Positions 57,347 through 64,000 of a DNA stretch of 64,000 bases are shown in pieces. The notes beneath the pieces were generated by a model. That model ran no database searches, had not been told where the DNA came from, and saw only the letters and a list, made by a program, of their open reading frames with translations. A program made the translations under genes and the position numbers. Origin of the DNA: Geothrix campi (lineage in GTDB: Bacteria > Acidobacteriota > Holophagae > Holophagales > Holophagaceae); NCBI RefSeq assembly GCF_024609265.1, contig NZ_JANHMP010000001.1:992001-1056000 (forward strand). Reading direction: 5' to 3'. Each line of letters starts with the position of its first letter. Within the stretch, counting starts at the first letter, position 1.

Positions 57347-60300
57347 TCACCCCAGCGACTGGATGGCCCGTACTTTCATCTCGCCGCGCAGGGTCTCGAC
57401 GGCTTCGCAGGCGGCGAGGGCGGCGCTGAGGTTGGTGAGGCAGGGGATCTTCAGGCGCAGGGCCTCGCGGCGGATGGCGCTCTCGTCGAAGAAGGCGTCG
57501 CGGCCCAGGGGCGTGTTGATGACCCACTGCACCTCGCCGTTCTTCAGCAAGTCCACCGCGTTGGGCCGGCCCTCGTTCACCTTGAAGATCTTGCGGACCT
57601 TGAGTCCGGAGGCTTCCAGCGTGCGGGCCGTGCCTTCCGTCGCACAGAGGCCGAAGCCGAGCGCCACGAGCTTCTGGGCCAGCTCCGGCAGGCGGGTCTT
57701 GTCCTTGTCGTTCACCGTGAGGAACACGGTGCCCGACAACGGCAGGGGAATGCCCGCCGCCAGCAGGGCCTTGGCGTAGGCCTCGCCGAACCCCTCCCCG
57801 ATGCCCATGACCTCGCCGGTGCTCTTCATCTCCGGGCCGAGCACCGGGTCCACGCCCGGGAACTTGGCGAAGGGGAAGACCACGCCTTTCACCGACACGG
57901 CGCGGGCCACGCCATCCGTGACGCCCTGCTGCTTCAGGCTCTGGCCCAGGCCGATGCGGGCGGCGACGCCGGCCCAGTCCATGCCCGTGGCCTTGCTCAC
58001 GAAGGGCACCGTGCGGCTGGCCCGGGGGTTGGCCTCCAGGCAGTAGGCGATGCCGTCCTTCACGGCGAACTGCAGATTCATGAGGCCGCGCACGCCCAGG
58101 TCCAGGGCCAGCTTCCGGGCATAGCCCTTCACGGTCTCCAGGATGTCCTCGGGCACGCCGAGGGCGGGGATCACGGCGTAGCTGTCGCCGCTGTGGATGC
58201 CCGCCTCCTCGATGTGGGCCAGCAGGCCGGCGATGACCACCTGCTCGCCATCGCACACCACGTCGATGTCCAGCTCCTGGGCGCCATCCAGGAAGCGGTC
58301 CAGCAGGATGGGCTGGTCGTTGCTCACGGCCACGGCCTCCCGCATGTACTTCTCCAAACCGGCATCATCGAAGACCACGGCCATGGCCCGGCCGCCCAGC
58401 ACGAAGCTGGGACGCACCATCACGGGGTAGGCCAGCCGCTGGGCGATGTCCTTGGCCTGCTCGTAGCTGGTGGCCATGCCCCAGGCCGGCGCCGGGATGT
58501 CCAGGCGCCTGAGGGCCTGACCGAACCGCTCGCGGTCCTCGGCGTCGAGGATCGCGTTGAGCGGTGTGCCCAACAGCTTCACCCCCGCGGCGTGCAGGGG
58601 TCCAGCCAGCTTCAGGGGCGTCTGTCCCCCGAACTGGGCGAAGACGCCCAGGAGCTTGCCGCCGGCGGCCTCGCGGTCGACCACGGCCTTCACGTGCTCG
58701 TAGGTCAGCGGTTCGAAGTAGAGGCGGTCGCTGGTGTCGAAATCCGTGCTGACAGTCTCGGGGTTGCAGTTGATGAGGATGGCCTCCACCCCGCTGGCGC
58801 GGATGGCCTCCACCGCCTGCACGCAGCAGCAGTCGAACTCCACGCCCTGGCCGATGCGGTTGGGGCCGCTGCCCAGCACGATGGCCTTGGGGCGGTCCGT
58901 GGGTTCCGCTTCGCTGTGGTCCTCCCAGGTGCCGTAGAGGTAGGGCGTCTCGGCCTGGAACTCGCCGGCGCAGGTGTCCACCCGCTTGTAGGCGGGATGG
59001 AGCCCCAACGAGGCCCGTCGCGCAGCGACTTCGGCTTCCGTGCCCGAGCAGAACACGGCGATCTGGTCGTCCGCGAAGCCGGCGCGCTTGGCCTTCTCCA
59101 GCAGCTCCTCCGGCAGCCGGTCCACGGGGAAGCTGCGGAGGCGGCCCTCCAGCACCACGATCTCCTCGATCTCGCGCAGGAACCAGGGTGTGATCTTCGT
59201 GAGACGGTGCAGCTCCTCCACGCTGTGGCCGGCCTTCAGCGCGTGGTAGACCCAGAAGATGCGCTGGGGCCCGGGAATGAGCAGGTGTTCCTTGAGGCGG
59301 CCCAGATCCAGCTTGCCCTCCAGGGCGCCGGAGATGCCCCTGTGGCCTTCCTCCAGCGAGCGCACGGCCTTCTGCAGGGCCTCCTGGAAGCTGCGGCCAA
59401 GGCTCATGACCTCGCCCACGCTCTTCATCTGGGTGCCCAGCACCTTCTCGGCCTGCGGGAATTTCTCGAAGGTGAAGCGGGGAATCTTCACCACCACGTA
59501 ATCCAGCACCGGTTCGAAGGCCGCCTTGGTCATGTGGGTGATGGCGTTGGGCAGCTCCCAGAGCCGGTAGCCCAGGGCCAACTTCGTCGCCACCCAGGCG
59601 ATGGGGAAGCCGGTGGCTTTGGACGCCAGCGCGGAGCTGCGGCTCACGCGGGGGTTCATCTCGATGACGATGATGCGGCTGGTCTCGGGCTCCAGCGCGA
59701 ACTGGATATTGGAGCCGCCCGTCTCCACGCCCACGGCGCGGATGACGGCCAGGGCCGCGTCGCGCATGCGCTGGTACTCGGGGTCCGTGAGGGTGAGCGC
59801 GGGCGCGACCGTGATGCTGTCGCCGGTGTGGATGCCCATGGGGTCCAGGTTCTCGATGGAGCAGATCACTTCGACGTTGTCGTCGAGGTCGCGCACCACC
59901 TCCAGCTCGAACTCCTTCCAGCCCAGGATGCTCTCCTCGATGAGCACCTGCTTGGTGGGGCTCAGGTCCAGGCCGCGCGCCACGATGGTCTCGAATTCGT
60001 CCACGTTGTAGGCGATGCCGCCGCCGCTGCCGCCCAGGGTGAAGCTGGGGCGGATGATGGCGGGGAAGCCCGTGAGCTTGAGCAGGTCGCGGGCCTCGCC
60101 CATGTTGTGGGCGAAGCCGCCACGGCAGGTCTCCAGGCCCAGGTCGTCCATGAGGGCCTTGAAGAGCTGACGGTCCTCGCCGCGGTTGATGGCCTCGGGC
60201 TGGGCGCCGATGAGCATGACGCCCGTGCGCTCCAGCAGCCCGCTTTCGTGGGCCTCCATGGCGAGGTTGAGGGCCGTCTGACCGCCTACGGTGGGCAGGA

Positions 60301-60556
60301 TGGCGTCGGGCTGCTCGGCCTCGATGACCTTCTCCAGCACCGCCAGCGTGAGCGGCTCGATGTAGGTGGCGTCGGCCCGGCCTGGGTCCGTCATGATCGA
60401 GGCCGGGTTCGAATTGAGAAGAATCGTTCGAATGCCCTCCTCCCGCAGGGCCTTCAGCGCCTGGGTCCCCGAGTAGTCGAACTCGCAGGCCTGCCCGATC
60501 TGGATGGGCCCCGAGCCCAGCACCAGCACGCTCTTCAGATCCGTCCGCTTAGGCAT
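57347..60556 (-). CDS. carB: Carbamoyl-phosphate synthase large subunit
   Basis: A 1069-residue cytoplasmic enzyme, close to the family's usual 1073. It uses ammonia from CarA, bicarbonate and two ATP to make carbamoyl phosphate for pyrimidines and arginine. Both ATP-grasp halves are complete: [20 protein letters not shown] and [17 protein letters not shown], plus [16 protein letters not shown] and [10 protein letters not shown]. The C-terminal allosteric domain contains [17 protein letters not shown] 60556 follows GGAGG and overlaps the carA stop by eight bases. Confidence 0.96.
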   Translation of the reverse strand: MPKRTDLKSVLVLGSGPIQIGQACEFDYSGTQALKALREEGIRTILLNSNPASIMTDPGRADATYIEPLTLAVLEKVIEAEQPDAILPTVGGQTALNLAMEAHESGLLERTGVMLIGAQPEAINRGEDRQLFKALMDDLGLETCRGGFAHNMGEARDLLKLTGFPAIIRPSFTLGGSGGGIAYNVDEFETIVARGLDLSPTKQVLIEESILGWKEFELEVVRDLDDNVEVICSIENLDPMGIHTGDSITVAPALTLTDPEYQRMRDAALAVIRAVGVETGGSNIQFALEPETSRIIVIEMNPRVSRSSALASKATGFPIAWVATKLALGYRLWELPNAITHMTKAAFEPVLDYVVVKIPRFTFEKFPQAEKVLGTQMKSVGEVMSLGRSFQEALQKAVRSLEEGHRGISGALEGKLDLGRLKEHLLIPGPQRIFWVYHALKAGHSVEELHRLTKITPWFLREIEEIVVLEGRLRSFPVDRLPEELLEKAKRAGFADDQIAVFCSGTEAEVAARRASLGLHPAYKRVDTCAGEFQAETPYLYGTWEDHSEAEPTDRPKAIVLGSGPNRIGQGVEFDCCCVQAVEAIRASGVEAILINCNPETVSTDFDTSDRLYFEPLTYEHVKAVVDREAAGGKLLGVFAQFGGQTPLKLAGPLHAAGVKLLGTPLNAILDAEDRERFGQALRRLDIPAPAWGMATSYEQAKDIAQRLAYPVMVRPSFVLGGRAMAVVFDDAGLEKYMREAVAVSNDQPILLDRFLDGAQELDIDVVCDGEQVVIAGLLAHIEEAGIHSGDSYAVIPALGVPEDILETVKGYARKLALDLGVRGLMNLQFAVKDGIAYCLEANPRASRTVPFVSKATGMDWAGVAARIGLGQSLKQQGVTDGVARAVSVKGVVFPFAKFPGVDPVLGPEMKSTGEVMGIGEGFGEAYAKALLAAGIPLPLSGTVFLTVNDKDKTRLPELAQKLVALGFGLCATEGTARTLEASGLKVRKIFKVNEGRPNAVDLLKNGEVQWVINTPLGRDAFFDESAIRREALRLKIPCLTNLSAALAACEAVETLRGEMKVRAIQSLG

Positions 60557-61631
60557 GGTGGACCTCCTGGAGCATGGCGACGAAGCGCTGGAACGCCGGA
60601 TGGGCGTCATGGGGGCCCGGTGACGCCTCCGGATGGTGCTGCAGGGAGAAGATCGGCAGCTTGGTGTGCCGCAGGCCCTCGACGGTGCCGTCGCTGAGGT
60701 GCTTGTGGGTGACCTCGATCTCCTTCGGCAGGCTGGCCTCGTCCACGGCAAAGCCGTGGTTCTGGGCCGTGATCTCGATGCGGCCGGTCATGAGGTCATG
60801 CACGGGCTGGTTGGCGCCGCGGTGGCCGAACTTGAGCTTGAAGGTGCGGCCGCCGAAGGCCTGGCCCAGCAGCTGGTGGCCCAGGCAGATGCCGAAGATG
60901 GGCAGCTTCCCGATGCAGGCTTCCACTTCCTTCTGCATGCCGGGCAGCGCCGCGGGATCGCCGGGACCGTTGCTGAGGAAGAGGCCGTGGAAGCGCTTGG
61001 CGGCCAGCTCCGTAGCCGGAGCGTCCCAGGGAAAGACCTCCAGGTGCAGGCCCACGGCCTCCAGTTGCCTCAGGATGCTCAGCTTGATGCCGCCATCCAG
61101 CACCGCCACGCGGAAGGCGCCGCCGGGGTTCAGCTCGTAGCGCTCCTTGCAGCTCACTTCGGCGCAGAAGGCCTGGCCGGTCATGTCCGGCAGGGCCCTG
61201 GCCTTGGCCACGCCGGCATCCAGGCTGCCGTCCAGCTCGGTCCAGATGAGGGAAGGCTGGGAGCCCTGGTCGCGCAGGTGCTGAGTGAGGGCCCGTGTGT
61301 CGAGGTCGGTCATCACGGGGATGTGATGGCGCTTGAGCCAGCCCGCCAGGTCGCCCTCGGAGCGGGTGTGGTCCGGCGCGAAGGTGAGGCGGCGGCAGAG
61401 CAGGCCCGTGGCCCAGGGCCGCGTGCCTTCATTGAGGTCGGCGTGGATGCCGTAGATGCCCTGCTCCGGAAAGGTCATGCAGACCATCTGCCCCGCGAAG
61501 CTGGGATCCGTGAGGATCTCCTGGTAGCCGGCCATGGCCGTGGTGAACACCGCCTCGCCGCCCCCGCCGAAACCCAACGGCGCGCGCCCCCGGAAAATGG
61601 TCCCGTCCTTCAGGATCAGGTGCGCTTGCAT
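60549..61631 (-). CDS. carA: Carbamoyl-phosphate synthase small subunit
   Basis: A 360-residue glutamine amidotransferase that passes ammonia to CarB. The catalytic cysteine is in [12 protein letters not shown], the histidine and glutamate in [27 protein letters not shown] is also typical. The N-terminal domain has [16 protein letters not shown]-like [19 protein letters not shown] 61631 is preceded by GGGGGA. A rho-independent hairpin between promoter and start codon suggests attenuation. Confidence 0.96.
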   Translation of the reverse strand: MQAHLILKDGTIFRGRAPLGFGGGGEAVFTTAMAGYQEILTDPSFAGQMVCMTFPEQGIYGIHADLNEGTRPWATGLLCRRLTFAPDHTRSEGDLAGWLKRHHIPVMTDLDTRALTQHLRDQGSQPSLIWTELDGSLDAGVAKARALPDMTGQAFCAEVSCKERYELNPGGAFRVAVLDGGIKLSILRQLEAVGLHLEVFPWDAPATELAAKRFHGLFLSNGPGDPAALPGMQKEVEACIGKLPIFGICLGHQLLGQAFGGRTFKLKFGHRGANQPVHDLMTGRIEITAQNHGFAVDEASLPKEIEVTHKHLSDGTVEGLRHTKLPIFSLQHHPEASPGPHDAHPAFQRFVAMLQEVHHA

Positions 61632-61657
61632 GTGCGTCCCCCGCTCGGCGGCTCTGC

Positions 61658-61690
61658 AAAAACCCCGCGGGGGCCAGGCCACCGCGGGGT
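61658..61690 (-). promoter_or_regulatory. Terminator-type hairpin in the carAB leader (candidate attenuator)
   Basis: Minus strand: stem accccgcgg/ccgcggggt with an 11-base loop, followed by five T, 27 bases before the carA ATG. The next gene upstream, tadA, runs away from carA, so no earlier gene needs this terminator. A smaller hairpin, ggtcc-ttc-ggacc at about 61708-61720, lies upstream. Pyrimidine genes are often controlled by such leader terminators. Confidence 0.7.
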
Positions 61691-61834
61691 CGTGAGAATG
61701 ACATCGGTCCGAAGGACCAAAGTGAGTGTAGCGACCCTCAAAACCGAGGATCAGCCTTTTTGTTCAAGGGCTTTTCAGCCATACTGCTCCTTTGTTTCCG
61801 AAGTAGACGACACGGTTTCGGCCACACTGGATCC

Positions 61835-62290
61835 ATGTGGAGCGGCGACGACATCTACTTCATGAAGCTCGCCCTCGAGGAGGCCGAGAAGGCGGATCGC
61901 CTGGACGAGGTGCCCGTGGGCGCCGTGCTGGTGTCTGAAGGTGCCCTGCTGGGCCGTGGCCACAACCACCCGGTGAAGCTGAACGACCCCACGGCCCATG
62001 CGGAGATCCAGGCCCTGCGCAGCGCTGGGGCCTGGGCGAAGAACTATCGACTCACGGGGGCCACGCTCTACGTGACGCTGGAGCCCTGCCTCATGTGCTT
62101 CGGCGCCTTGATCCACGCTCGCGTGGGCCGGGTGGTGTTCGGCGCCCCGGATCCCAAGGTCGGCGTCAGCCGCTGGCTGGACACGCTCGATGGCGCGGCC
62201 CTGAACCATCGGTTCACGTTCGAGGGCGGCCTGCTGGAGCCTGAGTGCCGGGAGCAGCTCCAGGCCTTCTTTCGGCGGCGGCGCGCCTAG
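61835..62290 (+). CDS. tadA: tRNA-specific adenosine deaminase
   Basis: A 151-residue zinc deaminase that turns adenosine 34 into inosine in tRNA-Arg. The zinc and catalytic site is complete: PTAHAEIQALR (His ligand and Glu proton shuttle) and LEPCLMCFGAL (two Cys ligands). VPVGAVLV and RVVFGAPDPKVG also match. The ATG at 61835 agrees with the usual N-terminus; the longer frame upstream overlaps the carA promoter region. It is divergent from carA and ends nine bases from the PKD-protein gene. Confidence 0.94.
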   Translation: MWSGDDIYFMKLALEEAEKADRLDEVPVGAVLVSEGALLGRGHNHPVKLNDPTAHAEIQALRSAGAWAKNYRLTGATLYVTLEPCLMCFGALIHARVGRVVFGAPDPKVGVSRWLDTLDGAALNHRFTFEGGLLEPECREQLQAFFRRRRA

Positions 62291-62299
62291 CGCTGTGGG

Positions 62300-63436
62300 T
62301 CAACGCTCCGGGAGCGGCTCTGGGGACGAGACCAGGAACAGGTTGGGGACGTCCCCGGCGGAATAGCCTTCCTCCGCAGGGAAGAACGCGGCCGTCAGCG
62401 CCCTGAGCAGGCTGGGGCGCGTCACGCCCTCCCCCTCGGACCAGAGAAAGGCCACCAGGGGCGACGGGTGAATCGGGGTCGGGCTGGTGGTCGCTGAGGC
62501 GCGCATGGACCTGGGCAGCACCTCCAGCCTGGCCGGACCACGGCTCCGCCCGGCCTTGCTGAAGGCCTGGGCCTCGCGGAATCCGGGATGGGCCGTGGGG
62601 GCCACGAAGACCTTGGCGATGGCCCAGCCGGGTTCGGGAAACCGGAGGGGCGCCACCAGGGCGATGTCCTTGCCGAAGGATACGACCATCCCGGGGGCCA
62701 AGCGGCGCCCGCGGATCCGCAGTTCGGTCTCCTCGCCGGGACGTACCACCGTGGGGACCACCTCATCGACCTGGGGGGCTTCTTCACCACCCAGCTTCAC
62801 GAAGTAGCGGATCTGGGGCGGTTCAACGTACACCTGTGGGGAGAGGATCCTCAGGGTGACCCAGTGTTCCCCAAGAGCCGTGGTGGGGAGCGGGAGCATG
62901 CTGCGGGAATCCAACGTGACCGTCCCTGCGAAGGCCAGCTGCGTCGCAAAGGTGCCCAGGGGGATGCCATCCACCACCCACTGGGCCTGGAGGATCCCCG
63001 TGCCCTCGAACTTCAGATCAGCAAACACCGCCAGGGGGCTGAAGCCCTGCTCCACCGACCTGTCCACGCGGCCATCCTCCCACCGCAGGCGCAGCATGGA
63101 GATGGTGAACGGAGCCGAGGGACCCAGGCGGGTCGCCACGAGGATCGGTACCTGGACGGTGGCTGGAAGCCCCGCGCCCGCGGCGTAGGGATACGACGCA
63201 CGCACCGTGTAGGAACCCGTCCGCGCATAGACATGGGAGGCCACGATCCCGCCGCTGAGGGGCTGGGTCTGGTCTCCGAAATCCCAGGAGACGGGCCCGA
63301 CGGGGGGGTAGGTCGGGGAAAGCACAAAAGTGGCGGGTGCCCCGGCGACCGGGACACCCGGGGTGACCGTGATCGTCCCCTGGGCCCGAAGTGCAAGAGC
63401 GCAGAAAAGGGTGAGGGTGATGAGGAGGGTTCGCAT
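62300..63436 (-). CDS. Exported PKD-domain protein with IPT-like region
   Basis: A 378-residue secreted protein. The signal peptide ends ALRAQG. A PKD domain at about 20-105 shows VSWDFGDQTQPL and VYARTGSYTVRASYP. A second beta domain at about 225-315 (VVPTVVRPGEETELRIRGR) looks like an IPT/TIG fold. The C-terminal 60 residues are unassigned. GAGGAG precedes ATG 63436 and the outer-membrane gene ends 11 bases upstream, so the two are likely cotranscribed and could act together at the cell surface. Confidence 0.82.
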   Translation of the reverse strand: MRTLLITLTLFCALALRAQGTITVTPGVPVAGAPATFVLSPTYPPVGPVSWDFGDQTQPLSGGIVASHVYARTGSYTVRASYPYAAGAGLPATVQVPILVATRLGPSAPFTISMLRLRWEDGRVDRSVEQGFSPLAVFADLKFEGTGILQAQWVVDGIPLGTFATQLAFAGTVTLDSRSMLPLPTTALGEHWVTLRILSPQVYVEPPQIRYFVKLGGEEAPQVDEVVPTVVRPGEETELRIRGRRLAPGMVVSFGKDIALVAPLRFPEPGWAIAKVFVAPTAHPGFREAQAFSKAGRSRGPARLEVLPRSMRASATTSPTPIHPSPLVAFLWSEGEGVTRPSLLRALTAAFFPAEEGYSAGDVPNLFLVSSPEPLPER

Positions 63437-63447
63437 GGGGCTGCTCC

Positions 63448-64000
63448 TCAGTACGAGATGTTCAGGAGAATGGAGACCGTGTTGTCGTTCCCCGGAATGA
63501 CGACTGCCACCGGCGCTCCTGGGGTGGTTCCCCCCGTACCCGTTCCTCCCGTGCCGGTCCCGGCCAGGGGCGGGGCCATCAGGCTGGGAGTATGGGTGTA
63601 GCGGCCCTTGAGGCCCAGGCTCGCCCGGCCACGGCCCTTGAGGAAGGTATCCAGGAAGAAGCGCAAAGTGCCCTCGGCCACGGAGTTCTCCATGACCTCG
63701 CCGGTGACGAGCACGGTCCGGGAGATGCCGCCGTTCAGGAGGAAGCCCAGAATGCCGGGGATCAGGGCCACATCGGCATTCAGGAAGGCGTTCTCCATGG
63801 TGGTCTTCTGGTCGCCGGGATCGCTGAGGGTGCGGGACCAGCTCAGGTTCGGGGATAGCCGCACCCGCTGGCCCAGCGCCAGACTCCCGCCCAGGGAGAA
63901 GGTGGTGCTGCTGCCCGTCGTGTCGCTGGCCCCTTCCGAGCGGAGCCGATCGAACTGGGCGTTGAAAGCCAGGCTGGAGGCGGGCGGCAGCACCAGATCG
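63448..64000 (-). CDS. Outer-membrane beta-barrel protein, C-terminal part (cut by window end)
   Basis: The last 183 residues of a longer protein; the frame is open to the window edge. Alternating hydrophobic strands (SLAFNAQFDRLR, FSLGGSLALGQRVRLSPNLSW, NADVALIPGILGFLLNGGIS) and the C-terminal sequence VSILLNISY, ending in an aromatic residue, are those of an outer-membrane barrel recognised by BamA. A glycine/threonine/proline loop near the end may be extracellular. The N-terminus is beyond position 64000. It precedes and is probably cotranscribed with the PKD-domain gene. Confidence 0.75.
   Translation of the reverse strand, partial: DLVLPPASSLAFNAQFDRLRSEGASDTTGSSTTFSLGGSLALGQRVRLSPNLSWSRTLSDPGDQKTTMENAFLNADVALIPGILGFLLNGGISRTVLVTGEVMENSVAEGTLRFFLDTFLKGRGRASLGLKGRYTHTPSLMAPPLAGTGTGGTGTGGTTPGAPVAVVIPGNDNTVSILLNISY

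Noticed and set aside
58193-60697. 834-residue open frame on the plus strand
   Set aside because: Shadow of carB, with low-complexity composition and no recognisable motif.

Overview
The window comes from a strongly G+C-rich Gram-negative bacterium; codon third positions are almost all G or C. Outer-membrane functions (TonB/ExbB/ExbD, an OprB-type porin, an MsbA-like exporter, a beta-barrel protein), a tungsten-type aldehyde:ferredoxin oxidoreductase operon, a single-chain SecDF and the TonB protein with proline and Gly-Val repeats fit an anaerobic Acidobacteriota, most likely a Holophagales (Geothrix/Holophaga-like) chromosome. That assignment is inference from gene content, not from a marker gene. 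The region is mostly core chromosome. I saw no rRNA or tRNA gene, CRISPR array, phage or insertion sequence, and no gene-free gap over 300 bases.

Layout. 1-3271 (+): 3' end of tex, a lipoprotein, lepB and an S1/P1-type nuclease. 3321-8449 (-): a tightly overlapping set of M28 peptidase, aroB, a TPR protein and a small unknown. 8540-12989 (+): MsbA-like exporter, a fused ThiE-AroK protein, a phosphoesterase and a PilZ protein. 13001-19779 (-): POT transporter; a five-gene aldehyde oxidoreductase operon (four-cluster ferredoxin, AOR, FAD/NAD reductase, MoaD-like protein, 93-residue unknown); a membrane protein. 19902-23735: ArnD-like deacetylase, secreted IPT-like protein, S9-type hydrolase. 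23930-28293 (-): tgt-yajC-secDF. 28556-31189 (+): tonB-exbB-exbD-exbD. 31233-39551 (-): EamA permease, radical-SAM DUF512 protein, EF-G paralogue, fadN-type and fadA beta-oxidation genes. 39717-44218: MoxR ATPase, a small unknown and a large Ser/Thr kinase. 44513-48931 (+): fused permease, ATPase and porin forming a likely importer without a binding protein. 48954-53386 (-): EamA permease, DacB, pseudopilin-like protein, HD-GYP protein. 53478-57283: acyltransferase, zeta-toxin-like ATPase with an overlapping small ORF, CoA-binding protein, TPR protein. 57347-64000: carAB with a leader terminator, tadA, a PKD-domain protein and the C-terminal part of an outer-membrane protein.

How the genes work together. 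The AOR operon should oxidise aldehydes and pass electrons through the ferredoxin subunit to the FAD subunit. FadN and FadA supply three of the four beta-oxidation activities. YajC-SecDF supports secretion of the many exported proteins here. TonB-ExbBD energises outer-membrane uptake, while the porin-permease-ATPase cassette looks like a second, ATP-driven route across both membranes. The observations that most deserve a second look are the ThiE-AroK fusion, the 93-residue AOR-operon protein, the unusual ABC ATPase with its porin, the FabD-like protein lacking the malonyl-binding arginine, the overlapping ORF in the zeta-like gene, the carAB leader terminator, and a palindromic repeat shared by the 3' ends of secDF and the EF-G paralogue.
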